Assembly: GCA_031002005.1 (NCBI GenBank)
Contig: CM061914.1
Location: forward strand, 12,076,148 to 12,140,147
Direction: 5' to 3'
Source: Vandiemenella viatica
Taxonomy: Eukaryota; Arthropoda; Insecta; Orthoptera; Morabidae
Length of the DNA stretch: 64,000 nucleotides
The stretch's first letter is position 1; each line of letters opens with the position of its first letter. The translations under genes and the position numbers were made by a program. Below, piece by piece: positions 10,950 through 23,634 of this stretch. The notes beneath the pieces are model-generated. The model saw only the letters and a list, made by a program, of their open reading frames with translations, was not told the DNA's origin and did not search any database.

Positions 10950-12800
10950 GAGGGGGGAGCGCTGCCTGCCAGGTCTCACTCAGATGGCGGAAGTGGGGGA
11001 AGTTTATCAGATTAGAGAAAACGTAAGTGAAGATCCTCCAAGGAAAGCAATATAGCATCTGTCTAGGGCGGGCTACGACAGTGCAACAGGTACCATGACG
11101 TGCGACTGCTTCAGTGGACCATATCCGAACAGTATGCAGAACAAAAACCAACCAATGCATAATATTAAGCAAGGTATCGGGATCAAACTTTGGGTTGAAC
11201 TATCTGTTGGTAAGCGAAACATAGATTCCAGCTGTTCCCAGGAGCAACAGCAAGACATACCAATCTAGAAATCTACAAGCGTCTCCGTTCACCGCGGTGT
11301 CAGAATGTAAAGATAAATCGGTTCGATTTTGGTAGATACAGAATCAAAGTTAAAGGTATATTACGGCTGCCAGATTCCTATAAGGTGTAACCAAGCAGAT
11401 GGTTTTGGTAGTAGATTGGTTTGACATAGTGAAAATTTTGGGCATGGATGTGATTATCGAGTTTCATGCTTCAGCGAACGTGAGCCAAGAGGAAGAATCA
11501 TGTTCGGAAGATCTTAGGAGACTAATTATTAGCGATTAGGGCGGAAAGGAAAGCAAAGTTTATTTCGCTACCTTAAATTAACATGACGGCTACGCCAAAG
11601 TTTAGTAGGGCTCAGCCAATCAGTTTGCATTGTGGGACGAGATTAAGGCAGAATTAAACCCACTGGTAGAAGAAAAAAATAACTACGCCAATTAACTCCT
11701 GTGATTAGGACACATTGCTGGTGTTTGTTTCTATAGAAAATTGAGCCGTGCGCCTCCGCAGGGATTTAAAATTGACGGTGGACCGTCAGATTCACATCAT
11801 CCAGTTTCTCATCCCACACCCAGACAAATTCTTCAATAGGTTTGCAGGCGCTGAGTGATTCATAAAGACAGACATTAAGGGCACCTACTTGCAGATGCTG
11901 TCAGCCCCAGAAGCGAAGAAAGTGGTTTTTTTTTAACTTGCCTTAGGCTCCGTTGAACTGGCTGGGAACAAAGGGAGTCAAATTCATTTTGTGTAAAGAG
12001 TGCGCCGCAGCCTTTGAAGCATTGAACAATAGGATGCAGAGCGCAGCGAGGTTAGAACTGTTTGTGCTGTCAAGCGTCATCTCCATGGTGACTGATTCGT
12101 CGGAGTACAGCCTCGGGGTAGTCCCTCCCGGAAAAGTGACAGCGTATGGAGTGCCTGATTTCTTTCGCGTCCAAAACGTTGAATAAGTCCAACTATACAC
12201 AAACTCAAAGTGAAGCGCTGGTAGTGATTTGCAGTGTCATGAATTTCCACGTGTATGTTTACGGCAAACAGATCCATATTATTACCGAAAACAAGCTCTA
12301 GATTTAGCTCTTCAGTCAAAGCAGGAAGATTCCAAATGATTCAGCAAAGGAGTTGCAGCGTTGGACCCAATTTCTAAAGAACTATAAGTATAATATTTAT
12401 TTTGGGAAGATGGTGTACGCTAATGTCCCTATTGCTGTGATACCAAGTTCGAAACAGACGGAGAGGTTGTTTGCAGGTGGATCTACCCAAGATACCAATC
12501 TATGCGCAGAAAATAGTTGCAGCCATAGATAGTGACCAAACAGTATACAAGGTACCCGTATCTGGCAGAGATGAAGATTGCTATGTCGCTCCACTTGTTG
12601 CAATCGATCGTTACGGAAGGATTACGTGGGTGAACGTCACCGACAATGGTCCGCAGCTTAAGGCTGCCGCCTTCCAATCATTCTGTCAAAACAGAGTGTT
12701 ACACATCACGGCATCAACGTTCCTTCCCCAATCGTACAGAGAGGTTAAGCGCTTCGTTCAAACTTTCAGCAAGCAATGAACAAGGCGAAAGTAATTGTTA
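10950..12800 (+). pseudogene. Decayed Gypsy-like LTR retrotransposon, gag end to integrase
   Basis: Fragments appear in Gypsy order across different frames. A zinc-knuckle remnant (CRYHDVR type) lies at 11050-11150. An aspartic-protease-like stretch with LWVELSVGKRNI and later VVDWFDIVKILGMDVI lies at about 11185-11460. A reverse transcriptase scrap DKFFNRFAGAE ... FIKTDIKGTYLQML lies at 11815-11900. RNase H-like DSSEYSLGVV lies at 12085-12120. Integrase core VTDNGPQLKAAAFQSF lies at 12630-12680, followed by an EVKRFVQTF block. Many stops, shifts and a large deletion of the polymerase core are present. It resembles insect Gypsy pol proteins only in motif order; clade is not assigned. Confidence 0.7.
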
Positions 12801-13330
12801 CCACCAAGCATAGGACACTGATAACAAGTTGCTAACGACTACGTTCTTGCAAAGCACAGACAGCAGTGGTGACAAAGCAGCAAGTACGCATCCCAGGTCA
12901 CAACCGAAGGTCCAGGCGGTAGCCCACAGCGGGCAACAGAGTCGGTACTCCCCCGCAGCACCTCTAGAGCACGCAACAGGCACGTACGAGTGACGCTGCC
13001 GCGACCGCCGCCAGGGAGGAGCAAGACACCACCGAGTTCGACATATAAGAACGGTCCATCGGGGGAGCTCTAGCTCGCGTATCGATTAGGCTCCTGATAA
13101 GTTATTGTGAATCTGTGTTGACAAACTTGGCTATGCTTATCTGTTGGATTCTGTTATGAAGCTTGAGTGTGACTGTAGGCATCTCGTTTTGTTCCAGCGA
13201 TTACCGGCGCTTGTGTAGAACACTACATATATGCCATCTGCAAACAACCAAATGTCTCACTGTAAATCAACAATGGAATTATTCTGTGTTGGTGTTTGTA
13301 TTCAATGTACAATATATTTATATTGTATGT
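12801..13330 (+). mobile_element. Probable 3' LTR region of the Gypsy-like element
   Basis: Directly after the integrase remnant the sequence becomes GC-rich, then shows a TATATAAG-type TATA box at about 13042-13050 and a U5-like stretch with GTTATTGTGAATCTGTG. This is the expected place and look of a 3' LTR. I could not define TG/CA ends, a polypurine tract or a matching 5' LTR, so the limits are approximate. Confidence 0.4.
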
Positions 13331-14455
13331 CAAAGACGAAGGAAAGTACAAAACGAAATTTGTGGCAACCTATTCGGACCTAATCTTATGAAACAATGAA
13401 TCTTCAACTTTAATGTCCACATCGAATAGAGCAATCACCATCAAAGGTCGTATCCTTCACGGTTCCAGCCATCGCAATCATAACATGTCCACTATCGCGA
13501 GTGTCGTTTATTCAGAATTCTTGTACTTAACCTCGAGATACGAAACTGTAAACCACCATTTCTCCTATGCTGCTGCTAAAGTCTCGAAGATGATAACTTT
13601 TTTACATCGGGTCATCCAACCTCGTGTCGGGGACACCGTCACAGTGCCTAAAATATCTCGGTTACGCAAGCGTCTGCTGGGGACACAGAATCAGTGCAGG
13701 ATCACTGTTTCTGGAACTGGTACAGTTCCGATTTTTCGTTGCTGGAGTCCATGAGAAATCTTTTTTGTACTGAAGTCTTTTGCATATGATTTGATACTAA
13801 TGACTTTTATTTCACAACTCGATGGTTGGTTGGATCATACAGAAAGTGGTGTATTAAGCTTGTCTTTGAGAGATAGAACGGCCAGTTTCTTTTCCTCCTG
13901 GACCAACAGTCTAATGTGGAATCAGAATCATGGAGCTTCCTGGCGTACCGCACATGGTAAAAGGAAATGAAAGCCCTGATCGCAACGGTACCAGGCCGCT
14001 CATGCTTGGATACATGTGAAAATTAATTCCTAGGGTCCTCTTTAGTATACAATCTCTACACATAGTAAGAAAAGATAATAATTCACTGTTTCGCAATAAA
14101 TTTACAATAGGTAGCGCCAGTATCGCATGGAATGGCCTGAAACTGGACGATGTGGAACGATCTGCAGGGAACGAGGAGAAGGTGTTGAAGCCAGCCGGGC
14201 TCCGCTTTTACTGCGATTGGCTACTGTTGGCTGGTGGCTCTGATGTTAGTTTGGTAACATTCAGCAAACGGGTATAGAATGCTTGAAAAATATTCTCGAT
14301 ATTCGTTGAAGTTATCACACCCGTACAGTTTTTTTGACGATACAGACCAAAATTTTTCCCTACCATTAATAGCTGTTTTAGTAGATCCGATTTTACGGGC
14401 AATGTTCAAATGTTGTCAATTTTGTTCTATTCTCAAAGTCGTGTCATCAAAGTAC
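13331..14455. other. Interval without a recognised gene; one 113-codon frame
   Basis: A plus-strand frame at 13413-13754 (starting MSTSNRAITIKGRI) is the longest feature. It has no domain I recognise and no splice-site context that would support an exon. The remainder (13755-14455) shows nothing assignable. Confidence 0.4.
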
Positions 14456-14690
14456 TTTTTTTTTTTTTTTTTTTTTTTTTTTACTGCTTAACGTCTCTTA
14501 ACAGCGAGGTCTCTAGAGACGGGAAAGGATTGGGGGCAAGGAATGGGAAGGAATTCGGCCATGGCCTTTTAATGGAAGCATCCCGGCATTTCCTGGAATG
14601 ATGTGGGAAACCATGGAAAACCCAAATCTGGATGCCCGGACGGGGATTCGGACCGCCGTCCTCCCGGATGCGAGGCCAGAACGCTAAGGT
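14456..14690 (-). mobile_element. tRNA-derived SINE, well-preserved copy with A-tail
   Basis: On the minus strand the head reads TTAGCGTTCTGGCCTCGC, then a B-box-like GGTCCGAATCC (about 14646-14656). The body holds GGGCATCCAGATTTGGG and CCATGGTTTCCC blocks and ends with GACCTCGCTGTTAAGAG. A tail of about 24 A follows (T-run at 14457-14482 on the plus strand). This is the best copy for defining the family in this window. A matching target duplication is not obvious. Confidence 0.88.
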
Positions 14691-16500
14691 TGTGCTGAAG
14701 ATTAGCCCGCTCTTACTGCAAATAATGTTGATGGATCTATTTTCTCCAACTAACTTCTATGATGTAATGTTTAGTTTTATAGATGGGCCGATTATTTTAC
14801 TGAATCTAGAGATTACTTTTATTTGATTAAGTTGAAAGATAATTTAAGTACTGATTTATTAGTTAGGCTGCTATAGAACCGGGGTTTATAACTTTAAAAG
14901 CATTTAGAATTTTACTCAGATAACCAAGAGAATCAATTAACCCGTCATTGTTACTCATGTAGTGCCGCAGCCCCAAATCCAGTATCTTAATGTACCAGTA
15001 GCATAGCACGAAGCTAAAATAACTATTTTCACTACTGTGTAACGTACTCGCTGTATGCATTGATTACACGACACGAACTCTGCGACAGCAGCTCAGGTTA
15101 ATTTACTTTTGCCATCAGAATTTTGCAGATAATGGTTATTCGGTTAGCCAAGTCTAGCGCGAGTTTTTGATCGTTGCCTGTAATCAGAATAATTAAATAT
15201 AATTTCCATCTCGGGCACTGACATTTCAAAATCGCCTGGTGCGTACTGCGTAAACGTTTGCACTTGAACCCTTCTTATTTCAGACAACGTCCACCCTTGA
15301 TATTTCCACCATTCGGAGTCCCACAGGTTAGTAAATATGGAATGTTCTATATGGCACAAGTTTGGCCACAGTTGCGACGTCGCTTGGGCTCTTGTTGACA
15401 AATGCATGGCATTTATTGTGCCATTTCCGCGCACTGGCACAAAGGGGACTGTAGTATGCCGACACGTTGAAAGTGGTCGAGTAGATAGTCGTGGCTGTAT
15501 TAACTCTGGAAATAGTGATACTAAATGCAGAAAAAAGTTGGGGTTTAGGTTACGGCTACCCTTGGAATTTCTATCAATCGACGTGTGATTTACTTATTTT
15601 ATTTTTTGTATAAAGTTTCATTGAAGATAGAGATCTGTCTTTACCAGCAAATATAGCTCAAGTTAAAAATCACCCGCAAAATTTATGGCGTATATGCTGA
15701 AAGGAGTTTAGAAATAAATTAATTTCCGGTAGGATGCCTGCAGCGTACATCAGTGGCGCCATCATATATCGGATACGACACTCTACTGTAAAACCGTTAT
15801 ATGTTGGTATAAATTAAGTTCTATACACTTTACGAGTTTTAAATTCCCTTTTCGAAGTATTCTGAACCTATCCGTGCTGTGGTACTATGATACGGTTCAG
15901 TCTGCATGTGCTGCCTGGTGCTGTGACATAATGTCGACGATCTGCTCAACTGATTGCATGAAAGTGACCAGATCCGGGGTAAATGCAGTTAATAAGCTCT
16001 GATTTGTATAAATGTGGGTTATTTGATCATCAGCTATTGCCGGGAAAGGCCAGCCCTATGTGGTGGTGGAGATGCATGCTTGAATATGCCTCTTTGGCTT
16101 TTTCTGGCTGTCGAGTGTTCTTCAGCGATCCAATCAACTTATAGTGATATGATGGGCCGACTTTATTCGGAGATCCTTTTTTGAATATGCCTGTTTTTGG
16201 TATGCCTCTTCGACTATGTTTGTGTCATTAAGACTGTGTTCCTGCAGCCAATGTGTCCTAATAAGGATAAATATGGACGATCTGATTATCTGCTGAAGAA
16301 TTGCTATGTGAGAAGGTGCTTGTTTGACCATGTCTTTCTTGACGCCGGTAGTGAACCTGATGTGATTGACTGTTTGCTCGAGTGTTAGGTTTGATGTTGA
16401 CGCAATGTTACATATAGAGTTGCAAGATTGGCTAGTATTTTGTATGATCGCTTCCTGAGCGCCCGCTCACTATTCACACGCCGTGTCTCTGTTCCCGCAG
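14691..16500. other. Intergenic or intronic interval, no firm gene
   Basis: This may be intron of the gene whose last exon begins at 16501. A minus-strand frame of 98 codons at 15144-15440 ends in DFEMSVPEMEIIFNY, which is faintly like juvenile-hormone-binding/takeout family beta-strand motifs. Flanking splice sites are poor and no second motif supports it, so I do not call a gene. The acceptor at 16500 has a pyrimidine-rich tract. Confidence 0.4.
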
Positions 16501-16774
16501 CCGGTGGACCCTGGTATGGCTGGGTGTCGGCGTGATATTCATCTGTCTGGTGCTGCTGAGGATCATCTGTGTCGGCTGTAGAGGTGGCAATGCGGATGTG
16601 GACGAGAAGGAGGCAGTGGAGATCCGAGTGGCGGACAAGCCCCGCGCGTGCTGTCCGATGATGCACGTGCCGTCGGGGGCGGAGCCGCCCCCAGGCACGG
16701 TCTGCTGCTGCAGGCGGGAAGACGACAGGCGGTACTGGCTGGCGGCGCAGAGGTTCACGGACGTGCTGCCCTGA
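16501..16774 (+). CDS. Terminal exon of an unrecognised single-pass membrane protein
   Basis: A strong acceptor (GTCTCTGTTCCCGCAG ending at 16500) opens a GC-rich exon, unlike the AT-rich surroundings. Base 16501 completes a split codon. The frame then runs RWTLVWLGVGVIFICLVLL (a transmembrane segment of ~20 residues), a cysteine- and charge-containing juxtamembrane stretch RIICVGCRGG, an acidic/basic tail DEKEAVEIRVADKPR, two cysteine clusters (RACCPMMH and TVCCCRRED) and RRYWLAAQRFTDVLP, ending at TGA 16772-16774. An AT-rich 3' UTR follows; it contains a 17-bp direct duplication (TACCTGATTGATGTATA type, 16868-16902) but no canonical AATAAA close by. The layout suggests a C-terminal cytoplasmic tail that could be palmitoylated. 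I do not recognise the family. Upstream exons were not found. Confidence 0.65.
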
Positions 16775-17020
16775 CGTGTTCACGCTCGAACTCAAAATGT
16801 GCTTTTTGGTTTTAATCACAACTTATTTCTTATTTAGATTTTATTTTTGTATTACTTTCATGAGTTATACCTGATTGATGTATATACCTGATTGATGTGT
16901 ATAAATGAATACTAAAAGAAGCGACCAATTATCTCAACCATTGAGCTGCGCAGCGTACAAGGTGATGAGTTTGATGTGGGTTGTGGGCGGTATCTGTCTT
17001 GGTTTCCCGTCGCCTGGATA

Positions 17021-17194
17021 CAGTGTCACCGGGGCATTTGTCTTGGGCGGCAACTTCAACTGCCTACTGCCTCGAGCGGCAACCTTCTGGAAGGTGGAGA
17101 GAAGAGCAGCAAAATCGTAGAATTCATTTTTGAATGGGTGGCAATCTAAAATTTTCGCCCCGGCTTGGAAAATTCGTAGATACGCCGCTGGATG
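17021..17194. mobile_element. Possible small hAT-type MITE
   Basis: The right end reads, on the minus strand, CAGCGGCGTATCTACG, a start often seen in insect hAT MITEs. The left end reads CAGTGTCACCGGGGC. Inside both ends lie similar GGGGC...TT...GGCGGCAAC / GGGGCGAAAATTTTAGATTGCCAC blocks, so the ends are imperfect inverted repeats. The flanking 8-mers agree at only 5 of 8 positions. A 135-codon minus-strand frame (16934-17341) runs across it and is best read as chance. Confidence 0.4.
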
Positions 17195-17429
17195 CATAGC
17201 GTCAGTTATGGATGGTAGAGAATCGTCTTGACGTCCGTTTGTGGGCTGACTGGCAGGGCTTACAGCGGCCAATGTGCTAGTTGCCCAGATCACCCCAGTC
17301 TCTGGCAGAATAACAGACATCTTATAGACGAACCCACCCACGTCACAAGCTACCAGAGGACGACCTACCTAACGCATACTACAGTCAAATGAAACGCTCT
17401 TCTTCCTTAAGGCTTTAATATCGTTGACG

Positions 17430-17615
17430 GCGATGTCGTTAGAGGCCGGAGAGGATTTGGGGCAAAGATTGGCAACCAGTTTTGCTATGGCCTTTTGAAG
17501 GAACTATCCCGGAATTCACATGGATTGATTTTGAAAAAAACTGAAGTTATGATTTGTTGACGGGGATTTGAAACCGCATTCTCCCGAATGTTAGGCCCGA
17601 GATTTACCACTCATC
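17430..17615 (-). mobile_element. tRNA-derived SINE, strongly diverged copy
   Basis: It shares the body order of the SINE at 14456-14690: GACGGGGATTTGAAACC (decayed B box, about 17559), the GGCCTTTTGAAGGAA block and the AGAGGCCGGAGAGGATT block. The poly(A) tail is lost. More substitutions than in the other copies suggest an older insertion. Confidence 0.75.
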
Positions 17616-18000
17616 AACAAGGCTCGGTAAATGAATTTATTCAGTGAAGGTGATGCTTTGAATCGAACAATATCGAACTGTGGCCTAAGGCGGGAAACAG
17701 AGTTTTTAGCACATTATGGTGCACACCAATTCACCATACAATAAAGACTGGGTGTAGTGGAGTAAATTAATAATGAGAAATAGCATCGCTTGTATCGAAA
17801 AAATGGACGACTTAACTTTGTGAAAGATGACACAAATAAATCTTATATAATTTGTTCAGAGCTGATAATAAAAATCATAAATTAGTTTATGCCAGCAAAG
17901 TAAAAAAATCTTTAAAAATGGCGTCATTTCAATAACTATCATCAACCAAGGAATATCTTTCTTTCTTTCTTTTTTCTTTTTTTTTTGCTTCTTTTTTCAT
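17616..18000. other. No gene seen; pyrimidine-rich tract
   Basis: AT-rich sequence without a coding signal. A T/C-rich low-complexity stretch (17955-18000) precedes the LINE tail fragment. Confidence 0.5.
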
Positions 18001-18430
18001 CTTTTGGAGAACGAGTAGAAAGGGTAACGGAGCGTGGAAAACTGTATGGTAGCCGAACTACCCCTCTGCTTAAAGACGAAATATTTCACTCTTTTTATTA
18101 ACCCTATCTTCAAGTATGGCTCACAGACGAAGCCTCTAACAAAACACAAATGACGCAGTGGACGATGAAAACAAGCATACTGAGTGGAAGGTGTAGTGAA
18201 TTTGGAAGAAAAAAAGGGTGCGAAACAGTATTATTTTAGTTATTGAAATTCATTTTGGAGGAATATCATGTGAAGAGCAGAAGTGAGACGGAGAAAGTTA
18301 ACCATGGAAGGAAGATACTAAGGGAAAGACAGCGGAGTAGGTAGCATGACAAACTGTAGGATGAACGACGTCAAAGAACAGACCATTAGAAGGAGTAGAC
18401 TGCAACGGTTGGTAACCAAGAGGTCTTAAC
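18001..18430 (+). pseudogene. LINE C-terminal tail fragment
   Basis: In broken frames this encodes YGSQTKPLTKHK-like sequence, then TMEGRILRERQRSR and MNDVKEQTIRRSRLQRL. The order YGSE.W.LTK ... GRQ/RTRW.DDVKE is the usual C-terminus of several insect non-LTR retrotransposons. Stops are frequent and there is no A-tail. Clade cannot be assigned. Confidence 0.5.
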
Positions 18431-18518
18431 AGTCCAAATAAATACAATTACAAAGGAATTACGAGTATGTGAAATGTTCCCTATGTTATTAGGAGTTTTT
18501 AAAGCTGTCATTTGATAC

Positions 18519-19891
18519 AATAGGGTACTTAACTAATTATGGGAAAGTAGTCAGAATTGTAACTGTACATCGACTATAACAGAAAATTGTTGTTTTTTTT
18601 TTAAAGAAAAACGTAAAAACACAAAATTTTGGGTTTTTATGCGTTTATTTAAATATTGGCGCCCAAACTCCCGCAGCTCTAATTTCGTCTCCGGTGACGT
18701 CTCAGTTCGTCGGTTTGTTTAATTTGTTGTTAAAATTAGTTCTGCAGTTAGCGAGCAGTGTCTAAATGTGTAAATACAGCAATTAAAACACCAAAACAGA
18801 TTGTTTATTTACGTTCCAAACAAGTAAAATATGAGGAAAAAGTGTCTAAAATTAGTACAAAAATCTTCAATGTATTTTTGCGAAGACCGGTTTCATGTAA
18901 GTTTTTACTTACTATTTTATCATGTTCAATAAACTGAGTACCTCAGTACTTTGAGCAGCAACAATAACTCTTTACTTCAACACCCTTTCCAGCGGATGAA
19001 GTCGCGGCTACCTGCTAGTATTTCAATAATTTCCTTAACCTCGCTGCTATTAACAGTGCACTGCCCTTGATTGGTAATTATTATTTTAAAATAACTTATG
19101 GCTAATACAAGTAGAGTTAGATTTTGATAGATTTAGTTATACTTTATCATCACAATTAGTAAATTATCTTAAATGAATGTTGGTATGTTGTCGCGACTAA
19201 TCCTTGCTGCTAATTCATTGTCTACTTACTTGAGAAACAATTAGGGAATATTATCAATTTACCTACTGTCTCTGTCAATATTGGGCCTGTAAAACAATAT
19301 TTAGTTTATAAAAACAATTCTTTATAGACTTTGTAAATTCATAAAACCCTAACATTCAACTAGAGAGCCGAGAAACACTGCATTCTTATACAGCTTTTAT
19401 TAATTATACGACAATAAGTGCACTTTTACAAAAAATTGTACTTTCAATTTTTAGTACGTATACTTCAAAGATTTCGTCGTTACGCTATTCTACAGTGCAA
19501 AAATCATTCTTTTATGGGGAAAAACATTCCCATCATCGTCATTTCTATGTTGGAAAAAATAGAGATAGTTGGTTTCGTAAATGCTACTACCGTTACAAAT
19601 ATTATTTGTTTTATGGGTTTGTTACCTGAATTAAGTAATGGACTGACGCAAAACCTTAAATATACGACGCACAGATTGCCGACAGACGCTTAACACATGG
19701 AGCAAAACTGGTGCGTGCTGAGACAAGATGTTTCGCGTCCCATGACTAATAGCTGTAATTTCACATTTTTATTTTATTAAAAATAACATGTTTTTATCTC
19801 TTATCAAAGTTGATAAGGTATTCTTACAACTTACTCTAGAATTTTCAATTAAAGTTTCATAGTTCAGTTTTTGTTGTGAAGTACCCTATTA
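18519..19891. other. Possible terminal-inverted-repeat element, type unknown
   Basis: AATAGGGTACTTAAC at about 18522 is matched in inverted orientation by GTGAAGTACCCTATT at about 19875-19890, giving an 11-12 bp inverted repeat around 1.37 kb. A plus-strand frame of 91 codons (19418-19693) lies inside, without a motif I recognise. No clear target duplication is seen, so this could be chance. Confidence 0.3.
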
Positions 19892-21799
19892 TGGTAGGGC
19901 TTTCACAACTACCACACCGGTTCCGCGTCTTACATCTTCACTATTCTTCACTTGTTGACACCCAGATCACCCCTTCATAACACTGCCGATATTTTGTTCC
20001 ATTACGATTAAGCTATAGCGACATTACCATGTTATACTATTGGGCGATAACTACGTCATACGCACAATATTAGCCGATTAGTGAAATTAACATACAATCT
20101 TTCAAGTAGTGATTGTGACTTTGGCCTGAAAGGATTTTTAGGAATAAAGAAGGAAAATGCAAAGTAAAAAGGTCAGAATACAACTGGAACAAACGAATAA
20201 GAAGAAATGATATTTTCGTATGGGATCAAGGATCTCACATATTTAACACGTCCTATGAGGGGTATGTTCTGGAATGTGAAAAAAAATGATAAGAAGTAAG
20301 TAGCCAGCCAAATTTCAACAGCAAAAGTGTTAAATTGTGATTAAAACTGCCTTATCCAACTTAACAATATTAACTAACTTTTCGTATGTGGTCGGCAGTT
20401 GAATAATATTTCCTCTTCTCTGCCCGGTGAGTATAAGTTGGCTGCTCCTTAATGCGGGTAAACATTATTTCAAAGCTAAATATCACATCAAATAATTTGT
20501 GACTAGTGTAAGACCGTGATATTTTTTGCGTATGGTCGCGTATATAGAATAGTTTCCGTTTTTAAGGTCAAAGATTGTGATAGACTGACCTTATCTGGCC
20601 AAATACGAACTTGACTTCTACTTCGACCCAAAGGTTTACTGTGAAAAATTTGAATCAGAGTATTAACAGACGTATTAAACACGTACAGAGACGATCGAGC
20701 TATCTTATGATTGTTTGAAAGATCGTGCTCAGTAAACTCGAACTGGGTGAAATACAAACTTCACTTGTATTTCACCCTAAAGGTTCAATGAAAAATTTTA
20801 AGAATTTCTATTTATTTTAAAGGGAGTGCTCAATTGCTTCGAAAGCTTCACGTTATTCTTGATTGATCCTGGACAAACATTCATAGTGTAATCTTTGTCC
20901 ATCGTGTAATTAGCGGCCATAGAACTTACTACAGATTCCACGTTATTAAATAGTTTAGTAACTTTGGAGAAATAAGTTCAGAATACTTGTTTAGGTAACA
21001 CAGCTGAAGTCTGATGTGCACTTTAAATATACTAATAACTCACGCAGAGTAAACACAAACAAAGACCACCAACGATAGTGGCCAGTAAAATACGTGAAAA
21101 GCAAATAAGCCGTACTGTGTTCAAGAGGAAGTTTTTACTAAGTTAAAATTTAGCCCAAGCAGGATTGACAATTGGCGTTCTTTGTTATGGCAAATACCAT
21201 TAGTAATTTAAGTTTTCTAAAAGTTTTTACGTTGTTTTCACTAGCGAAATTTTACTGAAAAGTAGTTACACGTTTTTTCGTCAATAAAGTTTTGCCATAA
21301 TTTTTTTAATGAAATGCTACAAAAAGAACAGTTAATGGATGTACTCCAGCAAATTAATTTCATAGCAGTTGCGTAGGTATTAAATTGGGCGCATAACCTC
21401 GAATTTCTAATTTATCTGGTTGCTGTTAATTTTTGAGCGAAGGCCGTCGCGTGGCGTCATCATTATCTAGCCAATAGCTATCGAGGTGAGTGAGTGAGCT
21501 TACAAAAGTATGTTCTGTGGAATATAGTATTGTCTGATTCGTTCCCCATAGCTCCAGCGTCATTGTAACTTGTAATGTGAGTCCACAATAGCTATCAACA
21601 AAACTGAAAAATAATTCTTTTAATTATAGTGGAAGATACCTACACTTAATGTTGTCAACACAAAATATTCATATTATGAAGACAGTTTAAGTGTAATCTT
21701 ACTATCCTTGAAATCAACCTCTTCGCGCCACTGCAAGTAAAAATGCTTTCCTCATTTATTGGTAATGAAGCATTTGGTAAAGAACTGGCCTTGAGAAAA
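19892..21799. other. Interval without a recognised gene
   Basis: About 1.9 kb of AT-rich DNA. Only short frames without motifs are visible (for example 20503-20757 minus). No repeats with clean ends were found. Confidence 0.5.
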
Positions 21800-23125
21800 A
21801 CCGTTTAGTTCGAATTTGGTCCTGGTGGTGGAAGGACCTATCTTTAGGATTATTCCTAACGTTTCCCAGGGTACACCCAATCCTATGAACTCTCATATTT
21901 CACTATTAAGCACGATATTCGAGGAGGCTCCTTCCGTGTGCCCCAATGTCTGGCGGAAAACCAAAGTTGTGGCACTGCTAAAGCCTGGAAAGGAACCTAC
22001 AGATCGAAAAAAAAAACTTCCGTTCAGTTTCACTCCTTATACAAAGTCTTGGAGAGATTGATCTTCAACCGTATCTCACAGTGTATTGACAAAAGTCTCA
22101 TAAAGGAACTGGCAGGACATGCTGCCGCCAAATTCTTAAACCGACACAGTTTACTGGGGACGAGTGACGCTGGAGGACTCGCCTTGAGGCGGTGGAGGTG
22201 AAGCTGACAACAACTCTTTAGAAAACGGTCAAGAATTATGATGCTAATCACTTGAAACCCAACCCTGGAAAAACACAGGTCTACGCATTCCAGCTGAGAA
22301 CAGAGAAGCCAGAAGGAAGTTGAACATCGAATGGAGGGGACAACAACTATTACATTACGATACTCCAAAATATTTGGGAGTAAAATTTGATCGCTCCCTT
22401 ATATTCAAAGCCCTCACGTGGTTCTGAAACTCAAAGTATCTTCCCGGAGCAACATCATCCGAACCACAGCCATATGTGCTTTGTACATCTGCAGCGGAAT
22501 ACTCAGTACCAGTTTCACAAAATCCTGCACATACTATGCAGATTGATAGAGCCCTGAATGATACTGGTTGCATTGTAACAGGTTGCCTGAAACCAATCCC
22601 TGTCAGAAAAATATATCAAATCATGGGTATAGCACCACCAGACATTCGAAGGAAAACAGCTGCAGAGATGGAGAAGAAGAAACAGGAAACTGACCCTGTA
22701 CACCCCTTTTATGGACACGAACCTCAACCCACAACTATAAGGTCAGGGAAGAGCTTCGTACAGACAACTGCAGCCATAAAAAGAGCTCGCCGTGTAGAAA
22801 TTCGTTACTGGAGGAGTGTCAAAGAGAACTGAAGCCCCCCGATGCAGATTCTACATCACGAAATGCGGTTACGCTACTGCAAACGGATTATGTGAATGTG
22901 GCGAGCTGCAGGACTCACAACATATTCTGGTATGCAGAAACCTAACTGACACCTGCACCATCGACAACCTTTCTGGCGCAAATGAGTAGTCCATCAGGAT
23001 TCAGGATTGCAGAATTCTGGTCCATGTATTCCATTTAATTTGTCTACTGTGGTCTATAAGCTTAACATTAATTAATTTTATTTGTTTTAACTTGTAATGC
23101 CATGTCCTGGACAAGTTAAATAAAT
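21800..23125 (+). pseudogene. Non-LTR retrotransposon (I/Jockey/L2-like group), internally deleted
   Basis: The fragment begins in the reverse transcriptase: WRKTKVVALLKPGKEPTD, then, after a shift, LYKVLERLIFNRISQCIDK and LIKELAGHAAAKF. The palm core with the catalytic FADD is missing; the sequence jumps to LKPNPGKTQVYAFQLR (thumb). The C-terminal part follows, with SAAEYSVPV, IGCLKPIPV-like INTGCLKP and IAPPDIRRKTAAEMEK, then a C-rich tail CECGELQDSQHILVC. This order is typical of an insect LINE group that I cannot place more precisely. The 3' end is marked by AAGTTAAATAAATAG at 23115-23130. It is a dead, twice-deleted copy. Confidence 0.75.
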
Positions 23126-23634
23126 AGTGGTATTGTCAGGCGAAAAAGAATTAAAAAATCCTAAAGATTGGCACGTGCCACTGAAAAAAATGTCGAATGT
23201 GCATTTAGCATACTCTAGAATAAATGGAAAATTATTCACTAAGCAATTAATGTAAATTTGGATTTATCTATCCTGTTGATAAAAACTTGTTCTCTTCATA
23301 ATTTTGTAAGAACTAAAGATGGATACAACATTCGAGATGCAAGGAGTATAGTAGATTTCGTTGATATCGGAAAGGGAGCCTAGAGACAGACAAGAGGAAC
23401 TATTAAGCAGTTTATCTAAGTAAGAAAAATGTTAGCAAATTAATTTGATTCCGTTGCAGATAGCGTAACTTTGCACAGTAATTTAAGAACTTTTGTATAT
23501 TCGATAGCATTTTAACAAACATTTTATATTAATATTATATAAAATATTGATTGTAAAACATTTTACTTAAAACAAAATTTGTAATAAATACAAAGTATTT
23601 AACTTACACATTTCATTTTTGGCAAAGAAGATTC
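23126..23634. other. AT-rich interval, no gene seen
   Basis: Sequence between two LINE fragments with no frame or repeat of note. Confidence 0.5.

Noticed and set aside
13413..13754. 113-codon plus-strand frame as a gene.
   Set aside because: No recognisable domain, coding-like composition or splice context.
15144..15440. Minus-strand frame faintly like a juvenile-hormone-binding/takeout protein.
   Set aside because: Only one short motif is similar; flanking splice sites are poor and no second block supports it.
16934..17341. 135-codon minus-strand frame.
   Set aside because: It crosses a probable hAT MITE and a non-conserved stretch, has no motif and no splice context.
18655..18672. TGGCGCCCAAACTC, resembling an LTR primer-binding site.
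   Set aside because: No LTR ending in CA lies in front of it and no gag/pol sequence follows.
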